From Bifidobacterium castoris (GTDB lineage Bacteria; Actinomycetota; Actinomycetes; Actinomycetales; Bifidobacteriaceae), in assembly GCF_003952025.1 (NCBI RefSeq), contig NZ_QXGI01000001.1, positions 248,001-312,000 on the forward strand: a stretch of DNA of 64,000 bases, read 5' to 3'. This document shows, piece by piece, positions 44,674 to 52,735 of the stretch (the stretch's first letter is position 1; each line of letters begins with the position of its first letter). Position numbers and translations under genes: made by a program. The notes beneath the pieces are model-generated. The model saw nothing but the letters and a program-made list of their open reading frames with translations. It made no database searches and was not told the origin of the DNA.

Positions 44674-44940
44674 GTGCGTTCTGAGGTCGGCCCCGACCTC
44701 AGAACGCCCCTGACCCGTTGGAACCATTGGGCCGAGCGGAGGCGTGCACTGAGGTCTGGGGTTGCGTAAGGACACGAAAAAAGGGAGTCAACCGATGACA
44801 TGCCCCGCCACGCGCGTGACTCCCCTTTTTAGGTATTCCCCAAATATCCCAGACCTCAGTGCAGAAGGTCTCTCTTCCCTTACGGCAGTAGGGCTGAGGG
44901 GCGTTCTGGGGTCGGGGCCGACCTCAGTGCACCCCAGTGC
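44674..44940 (-). repeat. Array II unit 4
   Basis: 267 bp; the left outer arm is altered (GTGCGTTCTGAGG in place of GTGCACTGAGG). Confidence 0.8.
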
Positions 44941-45182
44941 ACCCGCGCCCATGTCGGCATGCGGCGCTCCCATCCTTGATGTGACTGATGCGTGCGGGTC
45001 GGCCGCCGTGTACGGTTGCCCCGCACGCATGGGGGCTCGTCGCGACCGTCCCGAAGACGGGAGGCTCCTCCCCGTACCATGCCCCATGATCGGCATCATC
45101 CGGCAATGCCCGAAACGATAACGCCGTCCGTCGGCCCCGGCATGCGTGCTCATTTCGGCACGCTACATTCCCGCGCCGAAAT

Positions 45183-45449
45183 GAGCACTGAGGTCGCCCC
45201 CTGACCTCAGAACACCCCTGACCCGTTGGGACCATTGGGATGAGAGGCTCCGTGCACTGAGGTCTGGGGTTTGTAAGGACCACGAAAAACCGGAGTCACG
45301 GGAGAAACCGACCCGCTACGCGCGTGACTCCCCTTTTCCCCCATTCCCCGAAATACCTCGGACCTCAGTGCTCAGGGGGTCTCAGCCTTTACAGGAGTAG
45401 GCGTGAGGAGTGTTCTGAGGTTGGCGGCGACCTCAGTGCACCCCAGTGC
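45183..45449 (-). repeat. Array II unit 5
   Basis: 267 bp; its left edge overlaps the 14-bp hairpin of the preceding spacer. Confidence 0.8.
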
Positions 45450-45731
45450 TTTTCGCGAACGGGCCGGGGCCGCTTGGGCATGAACGGCCGGGATGCGGGC
45501 GGCCAATGCCGGAAGGCCATGTACGGCCGACAGGGGGCGCGTCGGCGTCATGCGCGATCATTGCCGCCATCCATACCACCGTGCCACGGTCTCCCCGTAG
45601 GTGCGCCCGGAGCGGCCCCTCTCAGACGGGTTCGTCCGACGCGCCCGAACCGGGGCGGCGTATCCACGTTCCCTCCGCGCGCACGCATACGACGCCGACA
45701 GGGGTCTCGCACCGACACGGGGCGCCGGGGT

Positions 45732-45996
45732 GTGCACTGGGGTCGGCCCCGACCTCAGAACGCCCCTGACCCGTTGGAATGATTGGGCTGAGTGGGTCCG
45801 TGCACTGAGGTCTGGGGTTGTGTAAGGACATGAAAAACCGGAGTCAGCCGATACCACGCCCCCGCATGCGCGTGACTCCCCTTTTTCTGTATTCCCCAAA
45901 TACCCCAGACCTCAGTGCTTACAAGGTCTCTTCCCTTATAGGAGTAGGGTTGAGGGGCGTTCTGGGGTCGGGGCCGACCTCAGTGCACCCCAGTGC
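45732..45996 (-). repeat. Array II unit 6
   Basis: 265 bp; has the type-a centre (GCATGCGCG) otherwise seen in array I. Confidence 0.85.
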
Positions 45997-46224
45997 TTCC
46001 GGTTCGGTTCCGTGTTCTCGTCGTCGTTGGCCACGCCCCGGTCGGCACCGTCATGAGGGTGCCGACCGGCATCCCCGCCCAACACCATCCGCAATGACGA
46101 TCGTCGAGCGACGGGGCCGGGCGGCGACGATCGTTCCGGGCGCGTTCGTCATCGCGGGACGCCCCCATCCCCGTCGCCATCCCGGCGCGGCGGACGGGCG
46201 GGGATGGCGACTCCGACCCGGGGT

Positions 46225-46489
46225 GTGCACTGAGGTCGGCCCTGACCTCAGAACGCCCCTGAGCCGTTGGCATGATTGGGCTGAGCGGGTGTGTGCACTG
46301 AGGTCTGGGGTTGTGTAAGGACACGAAAAACCGGAGTCACGGCAAGAACCGACCCGCTACGCGCGTGACTCCCCTTTTTCCCCTCTCCCTAAATACCCCA
46401 GACCTCAGTGCTCAGGGTCTCTCAGCCTTTACGGCAGTAGGGTTGAAGGGTGCACTGGGGTCGGGGCCGACCTCAGTGCACCCCAGTGC
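46225..46489 (-). repeat. Array II unit 7
   Basis: 265 bp; the inner junction reads GGGTGCACTGGGGTCGG instead of GGGCGTTCTGGGGTCGG, a small conversion between arm motifs. It ends 68 bases before the DUF4192 gene. Confidence 0.8.
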
Positions 46490-46556
46490 ATCCGGTTCGG
46501 TCGAGGGCGCATGTTCCCGATAGCCGAAGAACGGCACGAACACCAAGGAGCACACC

Positions 46557-47060
46557 ATGGACACCACCGAAGCAGTCATCATCATCCACGACCACGTCGC
46601 CGACGGCGCGCCCATCGACGACGCCACCTTGAGGGCCTGCGCGCCGCTGTTCGCGACCGACCTCCATGCGCGCGACGCGGTCATCATGTGCGCCCTGCGA
46701 CCGGACGACGCCAGCCTCGACCACATCCTCGGCTTCGCACTGCACCCGCACGACAAGTCGAATGCGGCCCTGCAGGCGCGGATACTGGCCGCCGTGATGT
46801 TCGGCACCCTGCCCGTCGATACGGAAAGCCTCGGGCGCGCCATGAGCCTCTTCGAACGCATGCGCGACCTCGACGATACGCCGGAACACCACAACCCGTT
46901 CACGGCGACCCTCATGTACTTCGCATGGCTCACGAACGACATGCCGGCAGTGGCGGCGCACACCGCCGAGCTCGACGAGGACCAGCCCGTGCCCCGCCTC
47001 GCACGCATCGTGCTGTGCGCACTGTCCAAGGGCATGCATACCGAGGCGAAGATGGACTGA
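46557..47060 (+). CDS. DUF4192-family protein, 167 aa
   Basis: Starts ATG at 46557 behind AAGGAGC. Residues ARDAVIMCALRPDDASLDHI and HNPFTATLMYFAWLTNDMPA, then QPVPRLARIVLCALSKGMHT, match the DUF4192 pattern known from actinobacterial genomes and mobile elements. The function is unknown; it lacks membrane or catalytic signatures. Upstream is array II. Confidence 0.65.
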   Translation: MDTTEAVIIIHDHVADGAPIDDATLRACAPLFATDLHARDAVIMCALRPDDASLDHILGFALHPHDKSNAALQARILAAVMFGTLPVDTESLGRAMSLFERMRDLDDTPEHHNPFTATLMYFAWLTNDMPAVAAHTAELDEDQPVPRLARIVLCALSKGMHTEAKMD

Positions 47061-47212
47061 CGCCATACGATGCCCGGGGGCGGGCGGAACCCGCCGTCCG
47101 CCCCCATCCGAGCCGCCCGCTTACGGGACGAATGAGGGGCGGAGCGCGCCGCCTTCGACGGGCGGACGCATACCTCCGGCGGGCGCAGACAACAAGGAAA
47201 GGAACCAGTTCA

Positions 47213-47656
47213 ATGAGAACCCGACTCAGCAAACATGGCAAATACCGTTTTTACGAAGGCACGTATGGGGAACTGAAGAATATGCTCCAGCCCGACGATA
47301 TTCTTCGTACTCCGGGAGAAGAATCCGACGTGGCGCGTAAAAACGCGTATGACGTTCGGATTATCCGGCGCGTGGCCTCACGGGAGGTCATGGACCAGGT
47401 AATTGAGACCTTGCCATTGGAAGGACGTATAACTAGCGCACTTGCAGAGGCCACGAGTCCCACTGAAGGATACTCCCATGCGTGGCTGGTGCAGAACATT
47501 CACGATGAGCTAATGTTCGTCTGGTTCGGGGAACACGACGACACCAGCTTCACCATCAAACGCCGTATCACGAAGGATGATGCCAAGGACGCGCATGTGC
47601 ATGGTGGCGGTTCGTCCCCGCACCAGACATGCATGGCGTCCCGTTCAAAATCATGA
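47213..47656 (+). CDS. Hypothetical protein, 147 aa
   Basis: The ATG at 47213 follows GGAAAGGAACC. Sequence KYRFYEGTYGELKNMLQPDD, later LVQNIHDELMFVWFGEHDDT, mixed alpha/beta. The end is unusual: the last residues overlap the start of a 71-bp repeat, suggesting its true C-terminus was replaced by recombination. No recognised domain. Confidence 0.55.
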   Translation: MRTRLSKHGKYRFYEGTYGELKNMLQPDDILRTPGEESDVARKNAYDVRIIRRVASREVMDQVIETLPLEGRITSALAEATSPTEGYSHAWLVQNIHDELMFVWFGEHDDTSFTIKRRITKDDAKDAHVHGGGSSPHQTCMASRSKS

Positions 47657-47658
47657 AA

Positions 47659-47729
47659 GGCGAATACAGGTCTCTTGCCGATGTCAACTATCCAATGGGA
47701 ATCCCCGTCAACACCAAGGAGAAGGAATC
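47659..47729 (+). repeat. 71-bp direct repeat, copy 1 (3' fragment of a duplicated gene)
   Basis: Nearly identical to 48595-48665. In the proper frame it encodes GEYRSLADVNYPMGIPVNTK, the C-terminus of the gene at 48376, so it is a fragment of a lost copy. Confidence 0.7.
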
Positions 47730-48305
47730 ATGACATTCGATTTGACGGACTGGTGGCCGGTACAGATGGTAGGAGGCTCTAGCTGGGGGGACCTGGTGTT
47801 TATTATAATCCCCTTTTGCGCCGCTATCATCACGCCGTTCTTCCTCGTGAAGCACATCAGGAATAGTGATACCGCTTGGGTCCGGAACCACCATGTGGTT
47901 GTTTCCGTACTGCTTTTCGTGGGCTGCGGGATACTCGCTTTGCAGATCGGTAGGGTGATACTGAATCAGCCCGCCGCCACGCGGCAGACAACGACCTTGG
48001 GTGTCTACATCACCGAAAAGGCGGAAGCGTACACGCCGACGCTTACTGACGTGGAGTGCGAGACACCTGTGGTGGACCACAAGTACGAGTTCCTTAAGCA
48101 GGATGGACGGTATTTGTGCACTTGGCGTTTTGACGGCAAGCCTGTCAAAGGTAGTGTGCGTATCGCTGGTCCCAAGGCAAACGGATGGTCCAGTACCCCA
48201 CCCACCGCAACCCTTGTCGATTCGCATGGCGACGTGTGGTGCCCCGTGGAATGGGAAACGTCAAACGGATGCGAACCGGTTTCCAAGCCGCCGGAGGCAT
48301 CATGA
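47730..48305 (+). CDS. Membrane protein starting MTFDLTDWWP, 191 aa
   Basis: The ATG at 47730 follows GGAGAAGGAATC. Two membrane helices (LVFIIIPFCAAIITPFFLVK and VVSVLLFVGCGILALQIGRV) are followed by an external domain ending HGDVWCPVEWETSNGCEPVS with conserved cysteines that could form a disulfide. It is a paralogue of the protein at 54810-55388, which shares the N-terminus and the HGD-WCPVEW-TSNGCEP end. Confidence 0.7.
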   Translation: MTFDLTDWWPVQMVGGSSWGDLVFIIIPFCAAIITPFFLVKHIRNSDTAWVRNHHVVVSVLLFVGCGILALQIGRVILNQPAATRQTTTLGVYITEKAEAYTPTLTDVECETPVVDHKYEFLKQDGRYLCTWRFDGKPVKGSVRIAGPKANGWSSTPPTATLVDSHGDVWCPVEWETSNGCEPVSKPPEAS

Positions 48306-48379
48306 TGGTCAGTTTGGAACCGTACCTCGACCAATACCGGCAGTGGTTGGATACAACCAGTGAAGGAAAACCGATATGA
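48302..48379 (+). CDS. 25-residue mini-gene between two coupled genes
   Basis: MMVSLEPYLDQYRQWLDTTS-EGKPI. It starts in an ATGA overlap with the preceding stop, behind GGAGGC, and its own stop overlaps the next ATG in the same way. Both junctions and a good ribosome binding site suggest real translation. Confidence 0.5.
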   Translation: MMVSLEPYLDQYRQWLDTTSEGKPI

Positions 48380-48669
48380 ACCATTACGAAGAAATACTGC
48401 TTGCCCTTGCCGCGATGATTGTGTGTATCGCTGCCATCGGCATCTCAGAATGTTGGGAATCACGGGATTCACGCCAGTGGTGGGCGCGTGAGAAAGAGAT
48501 CCGTGGGCTGGCATGGAAGCCATTCCCCATGTCGCAGACACTAGGCGCGCCCACAGGTGATGCGGGACATGTTGAGTTGAAGTACAAGCTGAAGGGCGAA
48601 TACGTGTCTCTTGCCGATGTCAACTATCCAATGGGAATCCCCGTCAACACCAAGGAGGAAGAAGCATGA
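48376..48669 (+). CDS. Small single-pass membrane protein, 97 aa
   Basis: MNHYEEILLALAAMIVCIAA forms one membrane helix; the rest is cytoplasmic or external and ends GEYVSLADVNYPMGIPVNTK-EEEA, encoded by the second 71-bp repeat. The stop overlaps the next start (ATGA). Unknown function, in a chain of small overlapping genes. Confidence 0.6.
   Translation: MNHYEEILLALAAMIVCIAAIGISECWESRDSRQWWAREKEIRGLAWKPFPMSQTLGAPTGDAGHVELKYKLKGEYVSLADVNYPMGIPVNTKEEEA
48595..48665 (+). repeat. 71-bp direct repeat, copy 2
   Basis: Intact 3' end of the gene at 48376 and the source-like copy of the fragment at 47659-47729. Confidence 0.7.
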
Positions 48670-48866
48670 TCACCAGCAAAAACGGTTACGTCGGAACCAT
48701 GAAATGCGTGAAGTACTCGGGCCCGCACAAGGAACTCCGCGACATGCTCGACGCGTACGACGCGAAGCGGGCGCTCGCGGGATCGCGCCGCGCAGGCGAA
48801 AAGCCGGCAGCCGTGCGCCGGGTGCGTGTGGTGCGCGGCAAGGCAAAGGCAGGGGAGGCGCACTGA
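48666..48866 (+). CDS. Small basic protein, 66 aa
   Basis: MITSKNGYVGTMKCVKYSGP, helical and strongly basic at the C-terminus (RRVRVVRGKAKAGEAH), so possibly nucleic-acid binding. It overlaps its neighbours by four bases upstream and one base downstream (TGATG). No domain recognised. Confidence 0.55.
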   Translation: MITSKNGYVGTMKCVKYSGPHKELRDMLDAYDAKRALAGSRRAGEKPAAVRRVRVVRGKAKAGEAH

Positions 48867-49141
48867 TGCAGGCGACCGGTTTGACGCAGATCCTCGAGAT
48901 CCTGCAGGCGCACGGTCTCATGGACCGCTCGGACGAGACCTTCGTCTCGGCGCAGGACCTCATCGAGCTCGACGAGCATCTCGAGTTCATCCCGATGGCC
49001 GACGAAGACAACTGGCGGCACCGCACCGCCGACCGCCAGCGGGTCGAGCCGAAGACCGTGCCCGAGTTGATCCGTCAGCAGCGCAGGCGCATCAAAGACC
49101 TCGAGGAGACCCTCGACGATGTGCGCAATGCGCTCGGATGA
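48866..49141 (+). CDS. Small hypothetical protein, 91 aa
   Basis: MQATGLTQILEILQAHGLMD ... ELIRQQRRRIKDLEETLDDV. The end is a coiled coil. Overlaps the next gene start. Function unknown. Confidence 0.55.
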   Translation: MQATGLTQILEILQAHGLMDRSDETFVSAQDLIELDEHLEFIPMADEDNWRHRTADRQRVEPKTVPELIRQQRRRIKDLEETLDDVRNALG

Positions 49142-49913
49142 TCCGTCCGTGCGCGCCCATTCCCCGCGTGCACTCCACGATCTGGGGCACGTCCCCCCAT
49201 TTGATTCGAAGCCGCAATGGAACCGGAGCCAGCTCCTCCAGCATGGCTGGAAGGAGACCGGGGAACGCCCCTGGGGGTTCGAGGACGGGAGCCGTCTGTT
49301 CTGGTATCGGCATGGCGACGTGCTGCTCGTCATGGACGATACCAGCCTGCTCGCCGTCATCATCCCCGTCCACGCGCGCAGACGGGACATGAAGACGATC
49401 CCGCCGACCATCGCGTCGTTGACGGATTGGGGAAAGGGTGCCGGCACGAAACGGATAACCGAACTCCAAGCGGCATCCTGCAGGACCGCCACCGCATGCG
49501 ACGCGGCGCACCTGCCCCGGATCATCGCCGACATGGCGATGGGGTTGCTGGCCGAACAGTGCGAACTGCTGGGCGCGGCCATCTACCAGCAGCATCTCCA
49601 ATACCGGGGTTGGAGGGATCTGCCGTTGCAGCACGCCCGTATCGCCCGATGCCGCACCAGCAGGCTCGTGGACCGGCATGATCCCCGATGGGAGAATCTG
49701 GACAGACAGCTGGACGCGTATGCCGCCTATATGGATGCCTGCTATCTGAACAGCGACCGTTCGTCACGGACGGCAGGTCTGATCCTGTCCGCCGTCTTCT
49801 CCTCCACGGGCATCATCTCGCTATCCCTCAGCAACCATTGGCAGCCATGGAGTACGGCGTTCGCCCTGATCGCATGCGTTTTTCTGTTCCTCTTCGCCCT
49901 GCCCCGCAAATGA
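49128..49913 (+). CDS. Membrane protein with C-terminal double helix, 261 aa
   Basis: Start at the ATG at 49128, overlapping the previous gene by 14 bases; a GTG at 49119 is possible. A soluble N-terminal domain (GRLF/YRHGDVLLVMDDTSLL type) and a helical middle precede two membrane segments (AGLILSAVFSSTGIISLSLS and AFALIACVFLFLFAL). The order resembles membrane-bound effector layouts, but no enzyme motif is recognised. Confidence 0.55.
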   Translation: MRSDDPSVRAHSPRALHDLGHVPPFDSKPQWNRSQLLQHGWKETGERPWGFEDGSRLFWYRHGDVLLVMDDTSLLAVIIPVHARRRDMKTIPPTIASLTDWGKGAGTKRITELQAASCRTATACDAAHLPRIIADMAMGLLAEQCELLGAAIYQQHLQYRGWRDLPLQHARIARCRTSRLVDRHDPRWENLDRQLDAYAAYMDACYLNSDRSSRTAGLILSAVFSSTGIISLSLSNHWQPWSTAFALIACVFLFLFALPRK

Positions 49914-49919
49914 TCCCGG

Positions 49920-49941
49920 ACGCATACGTTGACGTATGCGT
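49920..49941. promoter_or_regulatory. Inverted repeat over a start codon
   Basis: ACGCATACGT (49920-49929) and ACGTATGCGT (49932-49941). The ATG of the next gene (49936) is inside the right arm and no ribosome binding site precedes it, so the transcript may be leaderless with an operator at its start. Confidence 0.5.
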
Positions 49942-50217
49942 ATCGTACAGGAAACACTGGCGGTCTCCACCTGGGTCGTCTGCATGATCGTCGTCTGGAA
50001 GGTCATGCAGGGGACGGCGCCCACATGGTGGCTTTTGACGTTCGCCATCGCATCGACCCTGTTCGTGTTCTTCTACCGGACGGCGGATCTTCTCCCCCTC
50101 CCCTATGAGCTGGTTGAGATCATCATGGGTGTTCTTGCCGTGGTCTTCTGGGCGCTGCTCATGGTGCTGATGCTGTCCGTCGCCGGCATCCTTCCCGCCA
50201 TGTTCGCATTCCAATAG
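49936..50217 (+). CDS. Small membrane protein, 93 aa
   Basis: MRIVQETLAVSTWVVCMIVV and three further hydrophobic stretches (about 30-46, 60-80) make a three- or four-helix membrane protein. Of a type often found in actinobacterial elements, without assigned function. Confidence 0.55.
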   Translation: MRIVQETLAVSTWVVCMIVVWKVMQGTAPTWWLLTFAIASTLFVFFYRTADLLPLPYELVEIIMGVLAVVFWALLMVLMLSVAGILPAMFAFQ

Positions 50218-50376
50218 CAAGCCGCGCCGTCCCGTCCTTCGTGCACGGTCGGCCGCACATGGACGCCGCCCTGGGGGCCAATGCGGGCATGCGTGCCGTG
50301 CCCGTTCCGGCTTGGGATGCCGGCGCGCCTACGGGAGGAAGGCCCCAGGCCGGCTTCTTCGCCCCCTGATGTTCCG

Positions 50377-50406
50377 TTGACGCCCCTCCGCATTCGATGA
50401 TATGCT
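50377..50406 (+). promoter_or_regulatory. Strong sigma-A-type promoter of the candidate RNA
   Basis: TTGACG (50377-50382), 18 bases, then TATGCT (50401-50406). It is the clearest -35/-10 pair in the intergenic regions here and no open frame with a ribosome binding site follows. Confidence 0.55.
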
Positions 50407-50412
50407 GCAGTG

Positions 50413-50605
50413 TAAAGCCAGCCTCCGTGGAGGATATGGAAGTAGGAGCCGGATTCCCTGTGCATCATGGGGGCCGGCTCCCGCGCTGTCAGGGGGCGTT
50501 CGGAGACGGTTGATGAAGCTGCAGTGCCCCGCAGCCCGAATCGGGGGTGCGGAGCACTGTGGTAAAGCAGATGCCGGCGCGACGAAACACGCCGGACTAT
50601 CGTCC
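50413..50605 (+). ncRNA. Candidate structured non-coding RNA
   Basis: Downstream of the promoter the sequence folds into successive hairpins: GCCTCCGTGGAGG; GGAGCCGG paired with CCGGCTCC across 20 bases; a branched stem beginning CAGTGCCCCGCA and closing TGCGGAGCACTG; and GCCGGCG...CGCCGG at the end. There is no credible gene on the plus strand. It could be a regulatory RNA or an antisense RNA; the 3' end is uncertain because it meets the converging gene that stops at 50597. No known class was recognised. Confidence 0.4.
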
Positions 50606-50962
50606 ATCAGCATAACATGACATAGCATCCCGGCCGGTGTCGATGATGACATGCCGACACAGATGCCGGTACAGGTCGTCCAGCGCCCGTTCGGCCATGG
50701 TGAGGATATACGGATCCACAACAAGCAGATCATGCTCGCCCGGATGCGCGGACGCGTACCGTTCGGCCATGCACAGCCGCCCGATGGTGAACCGGTCGCA
50801 ATCGCCGTTCAGATCGATCCGTACCACACCATCCGGGACGGGACGCGGCTGACGATGCACGATCCGGGGGTAATGCCGCGCATCCGTATGGTCGACCGTC
50901 CACTCGCGGAACGGCATGACGCCCCGGTCGGATCGCATCAGGAACTCAACCAGACCGTTCAT
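50597..50962 (-). CDS. Hypothetical protein, 121 aa
   Basis: ATG at 50962 overlapping the Cys-rich gene upstream by four bases. VRIDLNGDCDRFTIGRLCMA and EHDLLVVDPYILTMAERALD are alpha/beta segments. No recognised family. Confidence 0.55.
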   Translation of the reverse strand: MNGLVEFLMRSDRGVMPFREWTVDHTDARHYPRIVHRQPRPVPDGVVRIDLNGDCDRFTIGRLCMAERYASAHPGEHDLLVVDPYILTMAERALDDLYRHLCRHVIIDTGRDAMSCYADGR

Positions 50963-51270
50963 TCCTTCCCCTCCCTGCCGGCGCACTCCTCGCACATGCC
51001 GTCGCCGTCCCTCCTGCAGTCGGGGCACAACGCGAAACCGCACATGCGGCAACCGTTCCGACAGTCGGAGCATAAGGCGAAGCCGCACTGCTCGCATCGG
51101 AACGTGCAGCCGCGGCACAACGTCCGGTCGCAATGCTCGCACCATTCGGCGCATCGACCGCATCGGAGCGTCCCGCACACGTCGCAGCACAGCATCCGGT
51201 CCGGCCCGAACCATCCGTCACAGCCTGCGCATTGCACGGTATCGTCCTGTTCATGCCGATGAACCATCAT
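50959..51270 (-). CDS. Cys-rich tandem zinc-knuckle protein, 103 aa
   Basis: From the ATG at 51270, six repeats of a CxxC-x6-8-CxxC type follow (CAGCDGW, CCDVCGTLRCGRC, CEHCDRTLCRGC, CEQCGFALCSDC, CRMCGFALCPDC, CEECAG). The repeat unit resembles the single copy at 6933 and the array at 56169. Zinc binding is likely; nucleic-acid or protein partners are unknown. Coupled to the following gene. Confidence 0.7.
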   Translation of the reverse strand: MMVHRHEQDDTVQCAGCDGWFGPDRMLCCDVCGTLRCGRCAEWCEHCDRTLCRGCTFRCEQCGFALCSDCRNGCRMCGFALCPDCRRDGDGMCEECAGREGKE

Positions 51271-51336
51271 CGCCTCGCTTCCGGTCCTCACACATGGTTG
51301 GCCCTCACGGGGCGCATGCGTCCGCGTCCGCACGCC

Positions 51337-52158
51337 TCACGCCGGCAGCACGGATTCGATGATCTCCCGGCCGCGCAGCCGCTCCAGCCAATCCCGCGGC
51401 ACGTCGCCGGAGCCGCCGTGATAGTGGATCGCGGCGAGACCTCCGGCGACGGCGGCCGTCGTATCGGTGTCGTCACCCAGATTGACGGCCGCGCGCACGC
51501 AGTCGGCGTAACCGCCGGTCGTCGTCAGGCACCACAGCGCCGCCGGCAGTGTATGCAGCACATAGCCGGTCGAACGAATCATCGAAGCCGGCCGCTCCCA
51601 AATACCCGCATACCCGACCGTCGCCGCCGCATCGCGCGGACCGGCGCCTTCGAGCAGAGCGCGCGCGGCATGCACGTAGGCGACGCACGCGTCCATGCTC
51701 GTCGCATGCGCATGCGTGATCGCGGAGACGGCGCGCACCTCGTCGTCGGAGGCGTCGGTGAACGCGAGCGGCAGGATGCGCATCAGCGAACCGTTGCCGT
51801 TGCTGCGTTCGCCGTCACGCCCGGCGCCCTGCCGCAGCGCCTCGTGCACGGTGATGCCGCAGTCGAACACATTGCCGTCGATCGCGTACATGCCGTCGCG
51901 CAGCCACAGGACGAAGCGGCGGCGCATATCGTCCACGTCGACCCGGCCGTCGCCCCGCCGCAACGAATCGACGGTCGCCAGCGTCATGCTTGTGTCATCC
52001 GACCATGTGCCCGCCGGCTGCCGATGCGCGCCGTGGCCGACCATATCCGTGCAGCGGAAACCGCCGCGCGCCGTGAACTCATACGGCACGCCCAACGCGT
52101 CGCCGACGGCGACGCCGTAGATCGCCGGACGCAGCAATGCCTGATGCCGGAACATCAT
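51337..52158 (-). CDS. ADP-ribosylglycohydrolase family protein, 273 aa
   Basis: ATGATG at 52158 behind GGGGGGAGGG. The metal-binding and substrate motifs of the DraG/ARH family are readable: YGVAVGDALGVPYEF, GTWSDDTSMTLATVDSL and the C-terminal GDDTDTTAAVAGGLAAIHYH, with acidic residues for two Mg ions. It should remove ADP-ribose from proteins or small molecules. It could protect against an ADP-ribosylating toxin or regulate a target. A Nudix-like gene is upstream on the same strand. Confidence 0.9.
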   Translation of the reverse strand: MMFRHQALLRPAIYGVAVGDALGVPYEFTARGGFRCTDMVGHGAHRQPAGTWSDDTSMTLATVDSLRRGDGRVDVDDMRRRFVLWLRDGMYAIDGNVFDCGITVHEALRQGAGRDGERSNGNGSLMRILPLAFTDASDDEVRAVSAITHAHATSMDACVAYVHAARALLEGAGPRDAAATVGYAGIWERPASMIRSTGYVLHTLPAALWCLTTTGGYADCVRAAVNLGDDTDTTAAVAGGLAAIHYHGGSGDVPRDWLERLRGREIIESVLPA

Positions 52159-52274
52159 TGCCCTCCCCCCGTTGTCGCCTCGCTGATTCGTTGCGACGAT
52201 TCTACAGCCTCGACGACCGCCACGGCGGCGTCCACGCCGCACCCCGGCCGTATGACGTATGCGCCCGCGCTTTT

Positions 52275-52682
52275 TCATAGTGACAGGAGCCGGATGATAT
52301 CCATGTTCACGCCGCATGTGGCCTCGTCCATCGCCATGCACGCGGCCGACATCCACCTCCAGCCGCCCGGGGCCGGCGGCGACCATCCGGCCGGCGGCTC
52401 AACATGATGCACCCGGTACAGGTAGCGGCGCGGCGCGCCGCCATGCGACGGGGACGGCTTGTCCGACAGCACCGTCACCGGCGCGGCCAGCGCGTCCGGA
52501 CCGACACCCGTCAGCCGGGCAAGCCCCCCGTCCGTGTCGGCGTACGGGAGCAGCCATGCGCCCATCCAACGCGGGTCGCGGCGCACCAGGACGAGACGGG
52601 GCCGGACCGGATGACGGATCACCGCCAAGTGGCTTTCCTTGACATCCTCCCGGCCCAACGCATCCCGCGGCTCACCCATCAT
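52275..52682 (-). CDS. Nudix-like protein without a clear Nudix box, 135 aa
   Basis: ATGATG at 52682. The strand HLAVIRHPVRPRLVLVRRDP followed by WMGAWLLPYADTD resembles the start of Nudix hydrolases, but the GxxxxxExxxxxxxREUxEExGU box is not found. Next to an ADP-ribosylglycohydrolase gene, an ADP-ribose-related role is possible but not shown. Confidence 0.4.
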   Translation of the reverse strand: MMGEPRDALGREDVKESHLAVIRHPVRPRLVLVRRDPRWMGAWLLPYADTDGGLARLTGVGPDALAAPVTVLSDKPSPSHGGAPRRYLYRVHHVEPPAGWSPPAPGGWRWMSAACMAMDEATCGVNMDIIRLLSL

Positions 52683-52735
52683 CCATCCTCCCTTGTCGGA
52701 GCATCCATGGTCGCCGCATGCTATGCGGCGCAGGA

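Larger units (their letters stand above)
43359..46489 (-). repeat. Repeat array II: seven 265-bp palindromic units, opposite orientation
   Basis: Units at 43359-43623, 43783-44047, 44259-44523, 44674-44940, 45183-45449, 45732-45996 and 46225-46489 are 265-267 bp. Compared with array I they are reversed: the arm with CCGTTGGNA...ATTGGGCTGAG comes first and the arm with CCTACT...AAGGG comes last, read on the plus strand. Spacers of 150-282 bp are unique and often contain long hairpins (14-bp arms 44137-44150 with 44178-44191 around an 18-bp palindrome; 14-bp arms 45146-45159 with 45175-45188). No gene is credible across the array. Confidence 0.9.

Noticed and set aside
1164-46489. Many long open frames across the arrays sharing peptides such as STGVH or TPIREERP
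   Set aside because: They arise because the same DNA repeats in each unit. They lack ribosome binding sites, occur in both strands at once and have Arg/Pro-rich composition.
1164-46489. Integron-type cassette array
   Set aside because: No integron integrase and no coding sequence in the spacers; the repeat core lacks the attC R-box organisation that I can recognise.
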